Notes: generated by a model from the letters alone, not told the origin. DNA of 64,000 nucleotides from CAVQGM01 sp963712065 (GCA_963712065.1 CAVQGM010000002.1:372001-436000), one strand, 5' to 3'. Positions 26,285-36,139 are shown, numbered from the stretch's first letter. Made by a program: numbers and translations.

Positions 26285-26884
26285 ATGGAGCAGCCACTGC
26301 CGGCGCCGATCGCCCAGACCCCGCTCGGGAACGATCCCGGGCAGGAGATCTTCCGGATGCTGCTGCGCGACCGCATCGTCGTGCTGGGCAGCGACGTGAA
26401 CGATCAGGTCGCCAACCAGCTCATCGCGCAGCTCCTCTACCTCGACGCCCAGGACGCCGACCGCGACATCTGGCTCTACATCAACAGCCCCGGCGGCTCG
26501 ATCACCGCCGGCATGGCCATCTACGACACCATGCAGTTCATCAAGCCCGACGTGGCCACCATCTGCATGGGCCTGGCCGCCTCGATGGGCCAGTTCCTGC
26601 TCTGCGCCGGGGCCGCCGGCAAGCGCTACTCGCTGCCCAACGCCGAGATCATGATGCACCAGCCCTCGGGCGGCATCGGTGGCCAGGCCGCCGACATCGC
26701 CATCCAGGCCGAGCGGATGGGCTTCATCAAGCGCCGGATGGCCGAGCGCATCGCCTTCCACTCCGGCCAGGACGTCGATCAGATCGAGACCGACTCCGAG
26801 CGCGACCGCTGGTTCACGGCCGAACAGGCCAAGGAGTACGGCATCATCGACCACGTGATCCTCAAGCGCGGGGAGATGACCTAG
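26285..26884 (+). CDS. clpP: ATP-dependent Clp protease proteolytic subunit
   Basis: A 199-residue serine protease with the catalytic triad Ser100 (GLAASMGQFLL), His125 (NAEIMMHQPSGG) and Asp174 (SERDRWFTAEQA), at the same spacing as in E. coli ClpP. Ribosome site AGAGGAG lies just before ATG 26285. It forms the degradation chamber for ClpX/ClpC and would also degrade tmRNA-tagged proteins (see 10406-10790). Only one clpP is in the window; actinobacteria often have tandem pairs. Its stop shares the bases CTAG with the stop of the convergent gene. Confidence 0.96.
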   Translation: MEQPLPAPIAQTPLGNDPGQEIFRMLLRDRIVVLGSDVNDQVANQLIAQLLYLDAQDADRDIWLYINSPGGSITAGMAIYDTMQFIKPDVATICMGLAASMGQFLLCAGAAGKRYSLPNAEIMMHQPSGGIGGQAADIAIQAERMGFIKRRMAERIAFHSGQDVDQIETDSERDRWFTAEQAKEYGIIDHVILKRGEMT

Positions 26885-27327
26885 GCGGGGGCCGCGCCCG
26901 ACAGCTGCAGGGCGCAGGTGTTGCGGGCGTAGTCCTCCAGCACCACCCCCGCGAACTCGGCCCTCGGCACGTCGGCCTGGTGGGCCCGCAGGGCCTCCTC
27001 GACGGCCGCCACCCGGTCCCCCGGGGCGGCGTCGATGGTGTCGCGCAGGTCCTCGACCAGGTCGAGCACGGCGGTGACCGTCGGCTCGATCTCGAGCGGG
27101 GCCACGGCCCGGGCCCGCGCCAGGGCGGCCACCTGGGGGTCGAGGCGGTCGGGGTCGAGGGAGGCCAGCCCCTCGTCGAGGTCCTGGGCGGCGGTCAGCT
27201 CGGCGCAGAACGCCGGAGCGGAGCGCTCGGGGGGTCGGTCCGCGAGGCGGAGGGCGACCACGGCGGCGACACCGGCGATCACGGCGACGATCACCGCCGT
27301 CCTCCAGTGCCGGGTGAGACGCGCCAC
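26881..27327 (-). CDS. Hypothetical single-pass membrane protein
   Basis: A 148-residue protein from GTG 27327, which has a strong ribosome site AGGAGG six bases before it. A basic start VARLTRHWR, one membrane helix (AVIVAVIAGVAAVVALRLA), then an extracellular helical domain with two Cys (FCAELTAAQDLDEG and YARNTCALQLSG) that may form a disulfide. No family recognised. It ends tail-to-tail with clpP, sharing a CTAG. Confidence 0.72.
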   Translation of the reverse strand: MARLTRHWRTAVIVAVIAGVAAVVALRLADRPPERSAPAFCAELTAAQDLDEGLASLDPDRLDPQVAALARARAVAPLEIEPTVTAVLDLVEDLRDTIDAAPGDRVAAVEEALRAHQADVPRAEFAGVVLEDYARNTCALQLSGAAPA

Positions 27328-27440
27328 ACGAACCTCCTGCCGAGCCGCCCGCGCCCCAGGTCGCCGAGCAGTCTGGCAATCCCGTCCCCCGAGGTGGTGG
27401 ACCGCCGTGGCTGTCACCGGCCCTGGGTACTGTCGACCCG

Positions 27441-30400
27441 ATGGTGGAGACGAGGGCGCCCGACGCGGGGCAGGCACCGCCGGCCCTGGTGGTCGTCGAC
27501 CACGGGCCGGCCGCCCTGTCGGTGCTCGATCGCCTCGTGGTGGCGGCCAAAGGGGGCGATCCGCTGGCCCCGGTCACCGTGGCCATGCCGTCCACCCATG
27601 CGGCGGTGACCGTCCGACGTCGCCTGGCCGCCGGCGCCGCCCCCGGCGTCGACCGGCCCCCCGGGCTCGTGCACGTCCAGTTCACCTCGCTGCCGCAGGT
27701 GGTCGACCTGTTGGCCGCCCCGGCGCTGGCCGCCGAGGGTCGCCCGCCGCTCGGCCGTCTCGAGCGGGCGGCGCTGATCCGATCCGTGCTGGCCGACGAC
27801 ACCGGCCCGCTCGGGTCGCTGGCGGGCAGCGCCGCAGTCGAGCGCAGCTACGAGCAGACCTTCGCCGAGCTGGCCGACCTCGACGAGGCCGCCCTCGACC
27901 GCCTGGCCCGGGTCGGCGAGCGCGCCGCGGCGGTGGTGGCGCACCTGCGGGCCTTCCGGGTTCGGGCCGCTCCCTTCGCCGACGACCGCCTGACCCGGCG
28001 GGCCGCGGTCGAGGCGGTCCGGTCCGGCGCGGCACCGCTCGTCGGGCTCGGCCACCTGGTGGTGCACCTGCCCCGCCGGCTCACCGACGCCGAGATCGGT
28101 CTCGTGCTCGCCCTCCACGAGCGCCGGGCCGTCACCGTGGTGCTCGGCCGCACCGGCGACCGCGTCGGCGACGAGCTGCTCGTCGACCTGCGCACCCGGT
28201 TGGCTCCCCTCGCTCCCGCCGTCGACGCGGCGTCGGCGTCGGCGGCGGGGTCGACCACCCCCGCACGCCTCTTCGTGCGGGCGCCCGACGCCGACGAGGA
28301 GGTGCGCCACGTCGTGCGCCTCGTCGTCGACCACCTCGAGCGGGTGCCGGCCGAGCGCGTCGCCGTCGTCAGCCGCGTCGGGTCGCCCTACCACCTGCTG
28401 CTGCACGAGCAGCTCACCGCGGCCGGGATCCCGCACCACGCGCCGGCCGCCACCACGCTCGCCCAGTCCGTGCCCGGCCGCATCCTGACCGGGCTGCTCA
28501 CCGTCGCGGACACCGGGTTCCGGCGGGCCGAGGTCATGGCGTGGCTGCGGGCCGGGCCCGTCCGCGGTCCGCACGGTGAGCGGCTGCCGGTCGGCCGGCT
28601 CGACCGCCGGGCCCGGGCGTGCGGTGTCAACCAGGGCGTCGACCAGTGGCACGAACGCGTCGGTCGCCGTCGCGCCGAGCTGGCCACGGTGGTGGGCGAG
28701 GAGTCGGGCGACGGCGGCGCCGGGCCGCCGGCATGGGTCGACCGCGAGATCGCCGACCTCGACCTGCTCGACGAGCTGATCGACCACGTGGCCGCGCTGG
28801 CCCAGCCCGACGACGCCGGCACGTGGGCGGGGCTGGCGGCCTGGGCCCGGCACGTCCTGGTCACCCTCCTCGGTCCTCGGCACACCCGCACCGGCTGGGC
28901 CGACGACGAGCTCGACGCCTACGAGCGCATCTGGGTGCTGCTCGACGAGCTGGCCAACCTCGACGCCGTCGAGGACCACGTCGACCTCGACCGGTTCCGA
29001 CGGGTGCTCGGCGACGAGCTCGGTCGGCCCGGCCGGGCCGTCGGCCGCTTCGGTCGGGGCGTGTTCGTCGGTGGCCTCGCCGACGCGGTGGGCGCCGACC
29101 ACGACCTGCTCGTGGTGGTGGGCATGGCCGAGGGACTGCTGCCGCCGCGTGGGTCCGACGACCCGCTGCTGCCCGACCGCGTCCGCGCCGAGGCCGGGGT
29201 GGGCCTGCCCCGACGTCGGCCTCCCCGCAGCCTCGAAGGGGCCGACCTGCTCGCCGCCCTCGCCACCACACCCACCGCGATCGAGACCTTCGCCGCCGCC
29301 GACCGCCGGGCCGGCCGCGTGGCCTGGCCGTCGCGTTGGTGGCTCGAGGCGCTGCGGGCGACCGTCGACCGCCCCGTCCTCGCCGAGCGTCTCGACGAGG
29401 TCCACCACGCGTCGTTCGTCGACCTCCCGTCGTTCGCCGCCGCCCCCGCCCTGGCGACCGCCGCCGCCGACGCCCGCGACCACCGCACCAAGGTCCTCCA
29501 GGCCCTGCACCACGCCGGCGGCCCGGCCGCGGCGACGGGCGCCCTCGCCACCGACCCGACCCTGGCCCGGGGGGCCGAGGCCGTGGTGGCCAGGGTCGAG
29601 GGCCGGTTCGGCGAGTGGACCGGCGGGGTGGGCCCGCTCCCCGAGGCGATGGCGGAGCGGGCCACCACCGGTTCGGCCACCCGCTTCGAGACCTGGGCCA
29701 CCTGCCCGTTCCGCTCCTATCTCCACGCCGTGCTCCACGTGCACCCGCTCGACGACCGCGGCGACGTCGACGTCATCGGCAGCCTCGCCCGCGGCTCGCT
29801 CGTGCACGAGGTGCTCGAGCGGTTCGTGGGCGACGACCTCGGCCGCCTCCCCGACGACGAGCTCGACGACGCCGACCGGGCCCGTCTCCGCGCCGTCGTC
29901 GAAGAGGTGTTCGCCCGCTACCGCGACGAGGGGCTCACCGGTCGACCGCTGCTCTGGCGGCTGGAGGCCGACCGGCTGGTCCGTCGCATCGAGACCATCA
30001 TCGAGGACGACGCCGCCGAGCGGCGCGCCGAGGGCTTGTCCCCGCTCGACGTCGAGCTCCGGTTCGGCACGGGGGACGACGACCGGCCCCCCGTCGAGGT
30101 CGCCCTGCCGTCGGGTCGTCGGGTCGCGTTCCACGGCAGCATCGACCGGGTCGACCGTCGGGTCGCCGACGGGGCGCTCGTGGTCACCGACTACAAGACC
30201 GGCTCCGACGAGGGCTACAAGCACCTGGGCGACGACGTCACCGCCCGCGGCCGCCACCTGCAGCTCCCGCTGTACGCCGAGGCCGCCCGGCTGGCCTACG
30301 CCGGGCGCGCCGACGTCGACACCGACGCCGACGTCGAGGCCCGCTTCTGGTTCGTCGAGCGGCGCTGCCACTCCGAGGCCACGATCGACGACACCGCCCG

Positions 30401-30647
30401 GGAGCGGTTGGTCGAGGTGGTCGGGACCGTGGTCGACGGCGTGGCCGAGGGCCGGTTCCCGGCCAACCCCGGCGACGACGGGTACTGGGGCCACGCCCAC
30501 TGCGGCTTCTGTCCGTACGACCGCATCTGCCCGTCCTCCCGGGGCGAGCTGTGGGAGCGCGTCCGCAACGACGCGGCCCTCACCGGGTACGTGGCCCTCG
30601 CCGAGGGCCCGACCCCCGGCACCGACCCGGCGGGGGATGGGTCGTGA
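27441..30647 (+). CDS. AddB-like PD-(D/E)XK nuclease subunit of a DNA double-strand-break repair helicase-nuclease
   Basis: A 1068-residue protein. The N-terminal half has a helicase-like fold without an intact Walker A lysine (VAMPSTHAAVTVRRRLA), as in AddB. The C-terminal nuclease has the His of GSLVHEVLERF, Asp of HGSIDRVDRR, DYKTG and QLPLYAEAARLAY. Four cysteines that usually hold a 4Fe-4S cluster are present: one in WATCPFRSYLH and three in HCGFCPYDRICPSS. It is expected to pair with the AddA-like helicase encoded by the next, overlapping gene to resect double-strand ends. Actinobacteria often use AdnAB instead; the degenerate first subunit here argues for AddAB-type architecture. Confidence 0.83.
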   Translation: MVETRAPDAGQAPPALVVVDHGPAALSVLDRLVVAAKGGDPLAPVTVAMPSTHAAVTVRRRLAAGAAPGVDRPPGLVHVQFTSLPQVVDLLAAPALAAEGRPPLGRLERAALIRSVLADDTGPLGSLAGSAAVERSYEQTFAELADLDEAALDRLARVGERAAAVVAHLRAFRVRAAPFADDRLTRRAAVEAVRSGAAPLVGLGHLVVHLPRRLTDAEIGLVLALHERRAVTVVLGRTGDRVGDELLVDLRTRLAPLAPAVDAASASAAGSTTPARLFVRAPDADEEVRHVVRLVVDHLERVPAERVAVVSRVGSPYHLLLHEQLTAAGIPHHAPAATTLAQSVPGRILTGLLTVADTGFRRAEVMAWLRAGPVRGPHGERLPVGRLDRRARACGVNQGVDQWHERVGRRRAELATVVGEESGDGGAGPPAWVDREIADLDLLDELIDHVAALAQPDDAGTWAGLAAWARHVLVTLLGPRHTRTGWADDELDAYERIWVLLDELANLDAVEDHVDLDRFRRVLGDELGRPGRAVGRFGRGVFVGGLADAVGADHDLLVVVGMAEGLLPPRGSDDPLLPDRVRAEAGVGLPRRRPPRSLEGADLLAALATTPTAIETFAAADRRAGRVAWPSRWWLEALRATVDRPVLAERLDEVHHASFVDLPSFAAAPALATAAADARDHRTKVLQALHHAGGPAAATGALATDPTLARGAEAVVARVEGRFGEWTGGVGPLPEAMAERATTGSATRFETWATCPFRSYLHAVLHVHPLDDRGDVDVIGSLARGSLVHEVLERFVGDDLGRLPDDELDDADRARLRAVVEEVFARYRDEGLTGRPLLWRLEADRLVRRIETIIEDDAAERRAEGLSPLDVELRFGTGDDDRPPVEVALPSGRRVAFHGSIDRVDRRVADGALVVTDYKTGSDEGYKHLGDDVTARGRHLQLPLYAEAARLAYAGRADVDTDADVEARFWFVERRCHSEATIDDTARERLVEVVGTVVDGVAEGRFPANPGDDGYWGHAHCGFCPYDRICPSSRGELWERVRNDAALTGYVALAEGPTPGTDPAGDGS

Positions 30648-33600
30648 GCGCCACCGTGCCGGCCGCCCCCACCGACCGGCCGCCGGTCGACCAGCCCGAG
30701 CGCGACCGGCTGCGCACCGAGGTCGGCGGCACCTCCTTCGTCGAGGCCGGCGCCGGCACCGGCAAGACCACCACGATCGTCGACCGCGTCCGGCACCTCG
30801 TCGCCACCGGCGGGCTGGCCGACATCGGCGGGCTGGCCGCCATCACCTTCACCGAGGCGGCGGCGGCCGAGCTGCGCGACCGGCTCCGTCGCGGGCTCGA
30901 GCAGGGCGCCCTGGATCCTGCCCTCGACGACGCCGGGCGGGCGAGGTGCCGGGCGGCGGTCGACGGCATCGACGAGGCCTCGATCTCCACCCTGCACGGG
31001 TTCGCCCAGCGCCTGCTGGCCGAGTTCCCGCTCGAGGCCGGCATCCCGCCCGGGTTCGAGGTCGCCGACCCGATCGAGGCGGCGGTCGCGTTCGGCGAGC
31101 GATGGGACGCCTTCGTCGACGACCTGCTGGCCGACCCCGCCCTCGAGCCCGCGCTGCTCCGCGCCTTCCAGCTCGGTGGTCGCCCGAAGGACCTCCGCGA
31201 GGTCGCCGAGGTGTTCCACGACAACTGGGACCGTCTCCACCGGCCGTCCGTCAGCCCCCTCGAGCCGATCGACGTGGCCCCGCTCGTCGCCGCCCTCGAC
31301 GCCGCCGTGCGCGCCGCCGGCGCCTGCCCCGCCGACGGGAAGCTCCGCACCTGCGTCGAGGGCACCCTCGTGCCGTTCGTCGCCCGGCTGCGGGCGGTCG
31401 CCGCCGAGGGTCCCCCGGTGCCGGGCGGCGAGGCCGAGCTGGCCCTGCTCGAGGTGCTCGACCACGACTGGCCGGGGATCCCCGGCAAGAGCCTCGGTGG
31501 CAAGAACCCCGAGGCGACGGCGGTCCACGAGGCGTGCGCTGCGGCGTGCGAGGTGCGCGCCACCATCCGCGCCGCCGCCGGCGAGGCGGCGCTGCGACCC
31601 GTCGTGGCCCGACTGGTCGAGTTCACCCTGGCCGGCGCGAGCGAGCGCCGCCGTCGGGGTCGGCTCGAGTTCCACGACCTGCTGGTGCTGGCCGCGTCGT
31701 TGCTGCGCCGTCATCCCGAGGTCCGGGTCGCCCTCCACGACCGCATCACGATGGTGCTGGTCGACGAGTTCCAGGACACCGACCCGCTCCAGATCGAGAT
31801 CGCCGCGCTGCTCTGCCTCGCCGATCCCACCGCGACCCCGTCATCGTGGGCCGACGCCACCCTCGGCCCGGGGCGGCTGTTCCTCGTGGGCGACCCGCAG
31901 CAGACCCTCTACCGGTTCCGACGGGCCGACATCGGGCTCTACCAACGGGCCAAGGCGGCCTTCGCCCACCCCCTCGTCCCGCTCGTCGAGAACTTCCGCT
32001 CGGTGCCCGCCGTCATCGACTGGGTCAACGCGGTGTTCCCCTCGTTGTTCGAACCGATCGACGGGGTGCAGACCGAGTTCCGGCCCCTCCACCCGCATCG
32101 TCCGGCACCCCCGGACGGACGTCCGGCCGTCGTCGTGCTCGGCGACGGCGCCGACAAGGGCACGCGGGTCGGCGAGGTGCGGGCGCGCGAAGCCGACGAG
32201 CTGGCGGGGGCCATCGTGGGCATCCGCGACGGCGTGGCGCCGGGAGTGGGGCCCGAGGGCGTCGCCTACCGCGACATCGCCGTGCTGCTCCCGACCCGGG
32301 CCAACCTCGCCACCCTCGAGCGGGCCCTCGACGCCGTCGACGTGCCCTACCGGCTCGAGAGCCGCTCGCTCGTCTTCGGCAGCGACGAGGTGCGCGAGCT
32401 GGTCGCCGTCCTGCGGGCCATCGACGATCCCGCCGACGAGGTCGCGCTGGTCGCCGCCCTCCGGTCGCCCGGGTTCGCGTGCTCCGACCGAGACCTCCTC
32501 GACCACCGGGTCGCGGGCGGTCGCTGGAGCTACCTCGGTCCTTCCCCCGACGAGCTGTCCCCCGACCAGCCCGTCGTGGCGGCGCTGGCCGCCCTCCGGG
32601 CGTTGCACCGGCAACGGTCCTGGCTCCCGGTCAACCTGCTGGTCGAGCAGGTCATCAGCGAGCGTCGCCTGGTCGAGCTCACCTTCGCCCGACGTCGCCC
32701 CCGTGACCACTGGCGTCGGCTGCGGATCCTCGCCGACGAGGCCCGCGCCTTCGTCGAGGCCGGCGGCACCAGCCTCGGTGACTTCGTGGCGTGGTGCGAG
32801 CGCCAGGCCGACGAGCAGGCGGCCCGGCTCGAGACCATCGTCCCCGAGGCCGACGACGACGCCGTGCGCATCCTCACCGTCCACGGCGCCAAGGGGCTGG
32901 AGTTCCCGGTCGTGGTGCTCGCCGGGCTCAACGTCGGGCCGCCCCCGCCCACCGACCGTGTGCTGTGGAACGACACCGGGCCCGAGGTGCGCCTCGGCAC
33001 CAAGGAGTTCCCGGTCTCGTCGTCGGGGTTCGCCGAGGCCAAGGAGGCCGAGCAGCAGCACCGGCTCGCCGAGCGCCGCCGCCTGCTCTACGTGGGGGCC
33101 ACACGCGCCGAGGAGCTCCTGGTCGTCAGCCTGCACCGTCCGGCGAGGGGTCCGAGCCTGGCCCACGACCTCGCCCCGCTGCTCGAGGGCGACGCCGCCG
33201 TCACCGACGCGTGGGAGCGGTGGTCCCCGCCGACGGTCACGGTGGACCCGGTCCCGGTCCCGGTCCCGGTCCCGGTCACGGGCAGGGTCCCGGTCACGGG
33301 CACAGGGTCCGTCGACCGGGTCGACCTCGCGGCCGAGCACGAGGCGTGGGCGACGGGGCGCGAGCGGCTCCTGGCTCGGGTCCGCCGTCCGGCCGCCGTG
33401 GTCCCGACGGGGCTGCAGGCCGAGCTCGACCAGGTCGAGGCCCCCGCCGACGCCGAGACCGGCACCGAGCCCGACTCCTCGATCGACACCGACCGCGACG
33501 ATGCCCCCGCGACCGTGGAAGGGGGCGACGCCGCCGAGGTCGACGGCGAGCCGCCCCGTCCCGGCCGGCGGGGCCACGCCGGCACCGCCGTCGGCCGTGC

Positions 33601-34096
33601 CGTCCACGGCGTGCTGCAGATCGTCGACCTGGCCGATCCCGCCGATCTCGACGCCGTCGCCGAGTCCCAGGCGGCGGTCGAGGGCATCGCCGAGTCGGCC
33701 GACACGGTGGCGTCGCTCGCCCGGGCGGCCCTCGTGAGCGTCCCGGTGCGCGAGGCCGTCGCCGGCGGCCGGTTCTGGCGGGAGGTGTTCGTGGCCGCCC
33801 CGTTCGGCGACCGCGTCCTCGAGGGCTACGTCGACCTGCTCTACGAGCGGCCCGACGGCTCGTTGGTGGTCGTCGACTACAAGACCGACCGGGCCCGCTC
33901 CGAGGCCGAGCTCGACGCGTCGTTCGCCGGCTACCGGCTCCAGGGAGCGGCGTATGCCGCCGCGCTCGAGGTCGCGCTCGGCCGTCCGGTGGGCGAGGCG
34001 GTGTTCGTCTTCGTCCGTCCGTCGGGCGCCATCGTGCGGGCGGTGGGCGACCTCCCCGCCGCCGTCGACGAGGTGCGCCGCCTGGTGACCGGCTGA
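30644..34096 (+). CDS. AddA-like UvrD-family helicase-nuclease subunit
   Basis: A 1150-residue SF1A helicase from GTG 30644, overlapping the AddB-like stop by four bases. Walker A: SFVEAGAGTGKTTTIVDRV (K41); Ia: ITFTEAAAAELRDRL; Walker B: MVLVDEFQDTDPLQ; III: FLVGDPQQTLYRFRRAD; IV: VENFRS; V: ILTVHGAKGLEFPVVVL; VI: RRRLLYVGATRAEELL. The C-terminus carries a second PD-(D/E)XK site (LEGYVDLLYERPDGS, VVVDYKTDRA, YRLQGAAYAAALE). Between helicase and nuclease lies a low-complexity linker that starts with repeated Val-Pro and is acidic after that. Expected partner of the preceding gene in recombinational repair. Confidence 0.88.
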   Translation: MSATVPAAPTDRPPVDQPERDRLRTEVGGTSFVEAGAGTGKTTTIVDRVRHLVATGGLADIGGLAAITFTEAAAAELRDRLRRGLEQGALDPALDDAGRARCRAAVDGIDEASISTLHGFAQRLLAEFPLEAGIPPGFEVADPIEAAVAFGERWDAFVDDLLADPALEPALLRAFQLGGRPKDLREVAEVFHDNWDRLHRPSVSPLEPIDVAPLVAALDAAVRAAGACPADGKLRTCVEGTLVPFVARLRAVAAEGPPVPGGEAELALLEVLDHDWPGIPGKSLGGKNPEATAVHEACAAACEVRATIRAAAGEAALRPVVARLVEFTLAGASERRRRGRLEFHDLLVLAASLLRRHPEVRVALHDRITMVLVDEFQDTDPLQIEIAALLCLADPTATPSSWADATLGPGRLFLVGDPQQTLYRFRRADIGLYQRAKAAFAHPLVPLVENFRSVPAVIDWVNAVFPSLFEPIDGVQTEFRPLHPHRPAPPDGRPAVVVLGDGADKGTRVGEVRAREADELAGAIVGIRDGVAPGVGPEGVAYRDIAVLLPTRANLATLERALDAVDVPYRLESRSLVFGSDEVRELVAVLRAIDDPADEVALVAALRSPGFACSDRDLLDHRVAGGRWSYLGPSPDELSPDQPVVAALAALRALHRQRSWLPVNLLVEQVISERRLVELTFARRRPRDHWRRLRILADEARAFVEAGGTSLGDFVAWCERQADEQAARLETIVPEADDDAVRILTVHGAKGLEFPVVVLAGLNVGPPPPTDRVLWNDTGPEVRLGTKEFPVSSSGFAEAKEAEQQHRLAERRRLLYVGATRAEELLVVSLHRPARGPSLAHDLAPLLEGDAAVTDAWERWSPPTVTVDPVPVPVPVPVTGRVPVTGTGSVDRVDLAAEHEAWATGRERLLARVRRPAAVVPTGLQAELDQVEAPADAETGTEPDSSIDTDRDDAPATVEGGDAAEVDGEPPRPGRRGHAGTAVGRAVHGVLQIVDLADPADLDAVAESQAAVEGIAESADTVASLARAALVSVPVREAVAGGRFWREVFVAAPFGDRVLEGYVDLLYERPDGSLVVVDYKTDRARSEAELDASFAGYRLQGAAYAAALEVALGRPVGEAVFVFVRPSGAIVRAVGDLPAAVDEVRRLVTG
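33247..33306 (+). repeat. Hexamer repeat in the AddA-like linker
   Basis: Repeats of CCGGTC/CGGTCC encode a Val-Pro run followed by two VPVTG units. The block lies between the helicase core and the nuclease domain, where a flexible linker is expected. Copy number could vary between strains. Confidence 0.7.
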
Positions 34097-34118
34097 CGTC
34101 GTCGAGGGGTGCCGACGC

Positions 34119-34808
34119 TCAGGTCGGCGTTCGTCGGGTGGCCTCGGCCCGCTCCCGCAGGTCGCTCACCGCGTGCTCGAGGCCCTCGGGGTCGCGGAAC
34201 AGGGCGCTGCCGGCCACGAGCACGTTGGCGCCCGCCGCCGCCGCGGCGGCCACCGTGTCGGGGGCGATGCCGCCGTCGACCTCGAGGTCGACGTCGAGCC
34301 CCCGCTCGACGATCCGGCGGCGCAGCACCCGCAGCTTCGGCTCCATGCCGGCGAGGTACGACTGGCCGCCGAAGCCGGGGTTCACGGTCATCACCAGCAC
34401 CAGGTCGACCAGATCCAGCACGTAGTCGACCGCCTCCGGTGGGGTCGCCGGGTTGAGGGCGACGGCGGCCCGGGCGCCGAGCTCGTGCACCCGTCCGAGC
34501 GTGCGGTGGAGGTGCTCGCACGCCTCGGCGTGCACGATGAGGCGCTCGCACCCGGCGTCGACCATGGCCCCGAGGATCCAGGTGGGCTCGTGCACCATGA
34601 GGTGGGCCTCGAACGGCACGGTCACGTGGGGACGGGCGGCGGCGATCACGTCGGCGCCGACAGTGAGGTTGGGCACGAAGCGCCCGTCCATGACGTCCCA
34701 TTGGATGCGGTCGACGCCGGCCTTCTCGAGGGCGGCGCACTCCTCGCCGAGCCGGGCGAAGTCGGCGGGCAGCACGGACGGGGCGATCTCGAAGGGCCGG
34801 TCGCTCAT
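34119..34808 (-). CDS. rpe: Ribulose-phosphate 3-epimerase
   Basis: A 229-residue TIM barrel of the pentose phosphate pathway. FEIAPSVLPADFARLGEEC, DRIQWDVMDGRFVPNLT (metal and catalytic Asp), FEAHLMVHEP, LVMTVNPGFGGQSY, and DLEVDGGIAPDTV are the full family set. ATG 34808 is the natural start. It is divergent from the RNA methyltransferase gene. Confidence 0.95.
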   Translation of the reverse strand: MSDRPFEIAPSVLPADFARLGEECAALEKAGVDRIQWDVMDGRFVPNLTVGADVIAAARPHVTVPFEAHLMVHEPTWILGAMVDAGCERLIVHAEACEHLHRTLGRVHELGARAAVALNPATPPEAVDYVLDLVDLVLVMTVNPGFGGQSYLAGMEPKLRVLRRRIVERGLDVDLEVDGGIAPDTVAAAAAAGANVLVAGSALFRDPEGLEHAVSDLRERAEATRRTPT

Positions 34809-34848
34809 GGGCCGACGATAGCGGTCGGTGCCGTAGCCTCGGCCGGAC

Positions 34849-36090
34849 ATGACCACCACCGACGACGTGCCCGGGACCGACGTGCTCGACATCGCCGGCC
34901 CCGCCGTCGGCGGCGCCGGCATCGCCCGGGACGCCGAGGGTCGGGTGGTCCTCGTCGAGGGTGCCCTGCCGGGGGAGCGGGTGCGGGTCGAGCACACCGG
35001 CACGCGCCGTGGGGTGGCTCGGGCGGTGGTCGTCGCCGTCGATCGGGCGGCACCCGGCCGCATCGAGCCTCCGTGTCCCGCCTACCGAGCCGGCTGCGGC
35101 GGGTGCGACCTCCAGCACCTCGACCCCGCGTACCAGCCGGCGTGGAAGGCGGCGATCGTCACCGACGCACTGCGGCGCCAGGCCGGCCTCGACGACCCAC
35201 CGCTCACCGTCGGGCCCGCCCTCGACCCGCTCGGCTACCGCACCACGGTGCGCGCCGCCGTGCGCGACGGGGCCGCCGGCTTCCGCCGGGCCCGGTCCCA
35301 CGAGGTCGTGGTCGGGCCCGGCTGCCCCGTCGCCCACCCCGCCCTCGACGAGCTCCTCGTCGACGGGTACTTCGGCGATGCCGACGAGGTGGTGCTGCGC
35401 ACCGGTGCGGCGACGGGGGAGCGCCTCGCCGTGGTGCACCCGACGGCGGACGGCGTCGAGCTCCCCACCGACGTGGTCGTGGTGGGCACCGACGAGCTCC
35501 GTGGCGGCCGGCGGGTCTGGTTCCACGAGGAGGTCGGCGGGCGACGGTTCCGCATCTCGGCCCAGTCGTTCTTCCAGTCGCGCCCCGATGGTGCGGCCGC
35601 CCTGCTCCACGCCGTGCTCGACGCCGCCGGGCCGGCGGCGGGGTCGGCGCGCTCGGTCATCGACGCCTACGCCGGCGTCGGGCTGTTCGCCGCCGCCCTC
35701 GCCGACGCCGGGTCGGACCGTCGGGTGGTCGCCGTCGAGCGGTCGGCGTCGTCGTCGGCCGACGCCCGGGTGAACCTGGCCGGCACCGGCGCGCGGGTGG
35801 TGAAGGTGGCGGTCGAGCGGTTCCGGGCCCGTCCCGCCGATCTGGTGGTCGCCGACCCCGCCCGCTCGGGGCTCGGTGCCGCCGCCGTCCGGGCCCTCAC
35901 GGCCGCCCGGGCCCCGGTGTTCGTGCTGGTCAGCTGCGATCCGGCCTCCCTCGGCCGTGATGCCGCCCTGCTCGGCGACGCCGGCTACCGGCTCGACCGG
36001 GCCCACCTCGTCGATCTGTTCCCCCAGACCCACCACGTCGAGGTGGTGAGCCGGTTCGTCGGTCCGCCGGCCGGCGAGACCCCGGAGTAG
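34849..36090 (+). CDS. TrmA/RlmD-family 23S rRNA/tRNA (uracil-5-)-methyltransferase
   Basis: A 413-residue protein: N-terminal TRAM-like RNA-binding domain, then an iron-sulfur motif CPAYRAGCGGCDLQHL (Cys 76, 83, 86, with a fourth probably in VGPGCPVAHP). The methyltransferase domain shows SAQSFFQSRPDGA, VIDAYAGVGLFAAALA, VVADPARSGLG and the catalytic Cys of VSCDPASLGRDA. DLFPQTHHVEVVSRF closes the family pattern. It methylates a uracil C5 in rRNA or tRNA; which site cannot be read from the sequence. Confidence 0.9.
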   Translation: MTTTDDVPGTDVLDIAGPAVGGAGIARDAEGRVVLVEGALPGERVRVEHTGTRRGVARAVVVAVDRAAPGRIEPPCPAYRAGCGGCDLQHLDPAYQPAWKAAIVTDALRRQAGLDDPPLTVGPALDPLGYRTTVRAAVRDGAAGFRRARSHEVVVGPGCPVAHPALDELLVDGYFGDADEVVLRTGAATGERLAVVHPTADGVELPTDVVVVGTDELRGGRRVWFHEEVGGRRFRISAQSFFQSRPDGAAALLHAVLDAAGPAAGSARSVIDAYAGVGLFAAALADAGSDRRVVAVERSASSSADARVNLAGTGARVVKVAVERFRARPADLVVADPARSGLGAAAVRALTAARAPVFVLVSCDPASLGRDAALLGDAGYRLDRAHLVDLFPQTHHVEVVSRFVGPPAGETPE

Positions 36091-36101
36091 GTTCCTGGTG
36101 T

Positions 36102-36129
36102 CATCCGGATGCATCCGCTGCGTCGTATG
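36102..36129 (+). promoter_or_regulatory. Candidate ECF-type promoter upstream of the sigma factor gene
   Basis: CATCC at 36102-36106 and CGTATG at 36124-36129 are 17 bases apart, followed 10 bases later by the sigma-factor ATG. The -35/-10 layout resembles SigK-type promoters (CATCC-like -35), so the gene may be autoregulated. The -35 lies next to a 10-base palindrome (GGATGCATCC, 36107-36116). Confidence 0.42.
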
Positions 36130-36139
36130 ACTGCCTGAC

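Noticed and set aside
27414..30500. A 1028-codon minus-strand frame
   Set aside because: Mirror of the AddB-like gene, whose motifs are clear on the plus strand.
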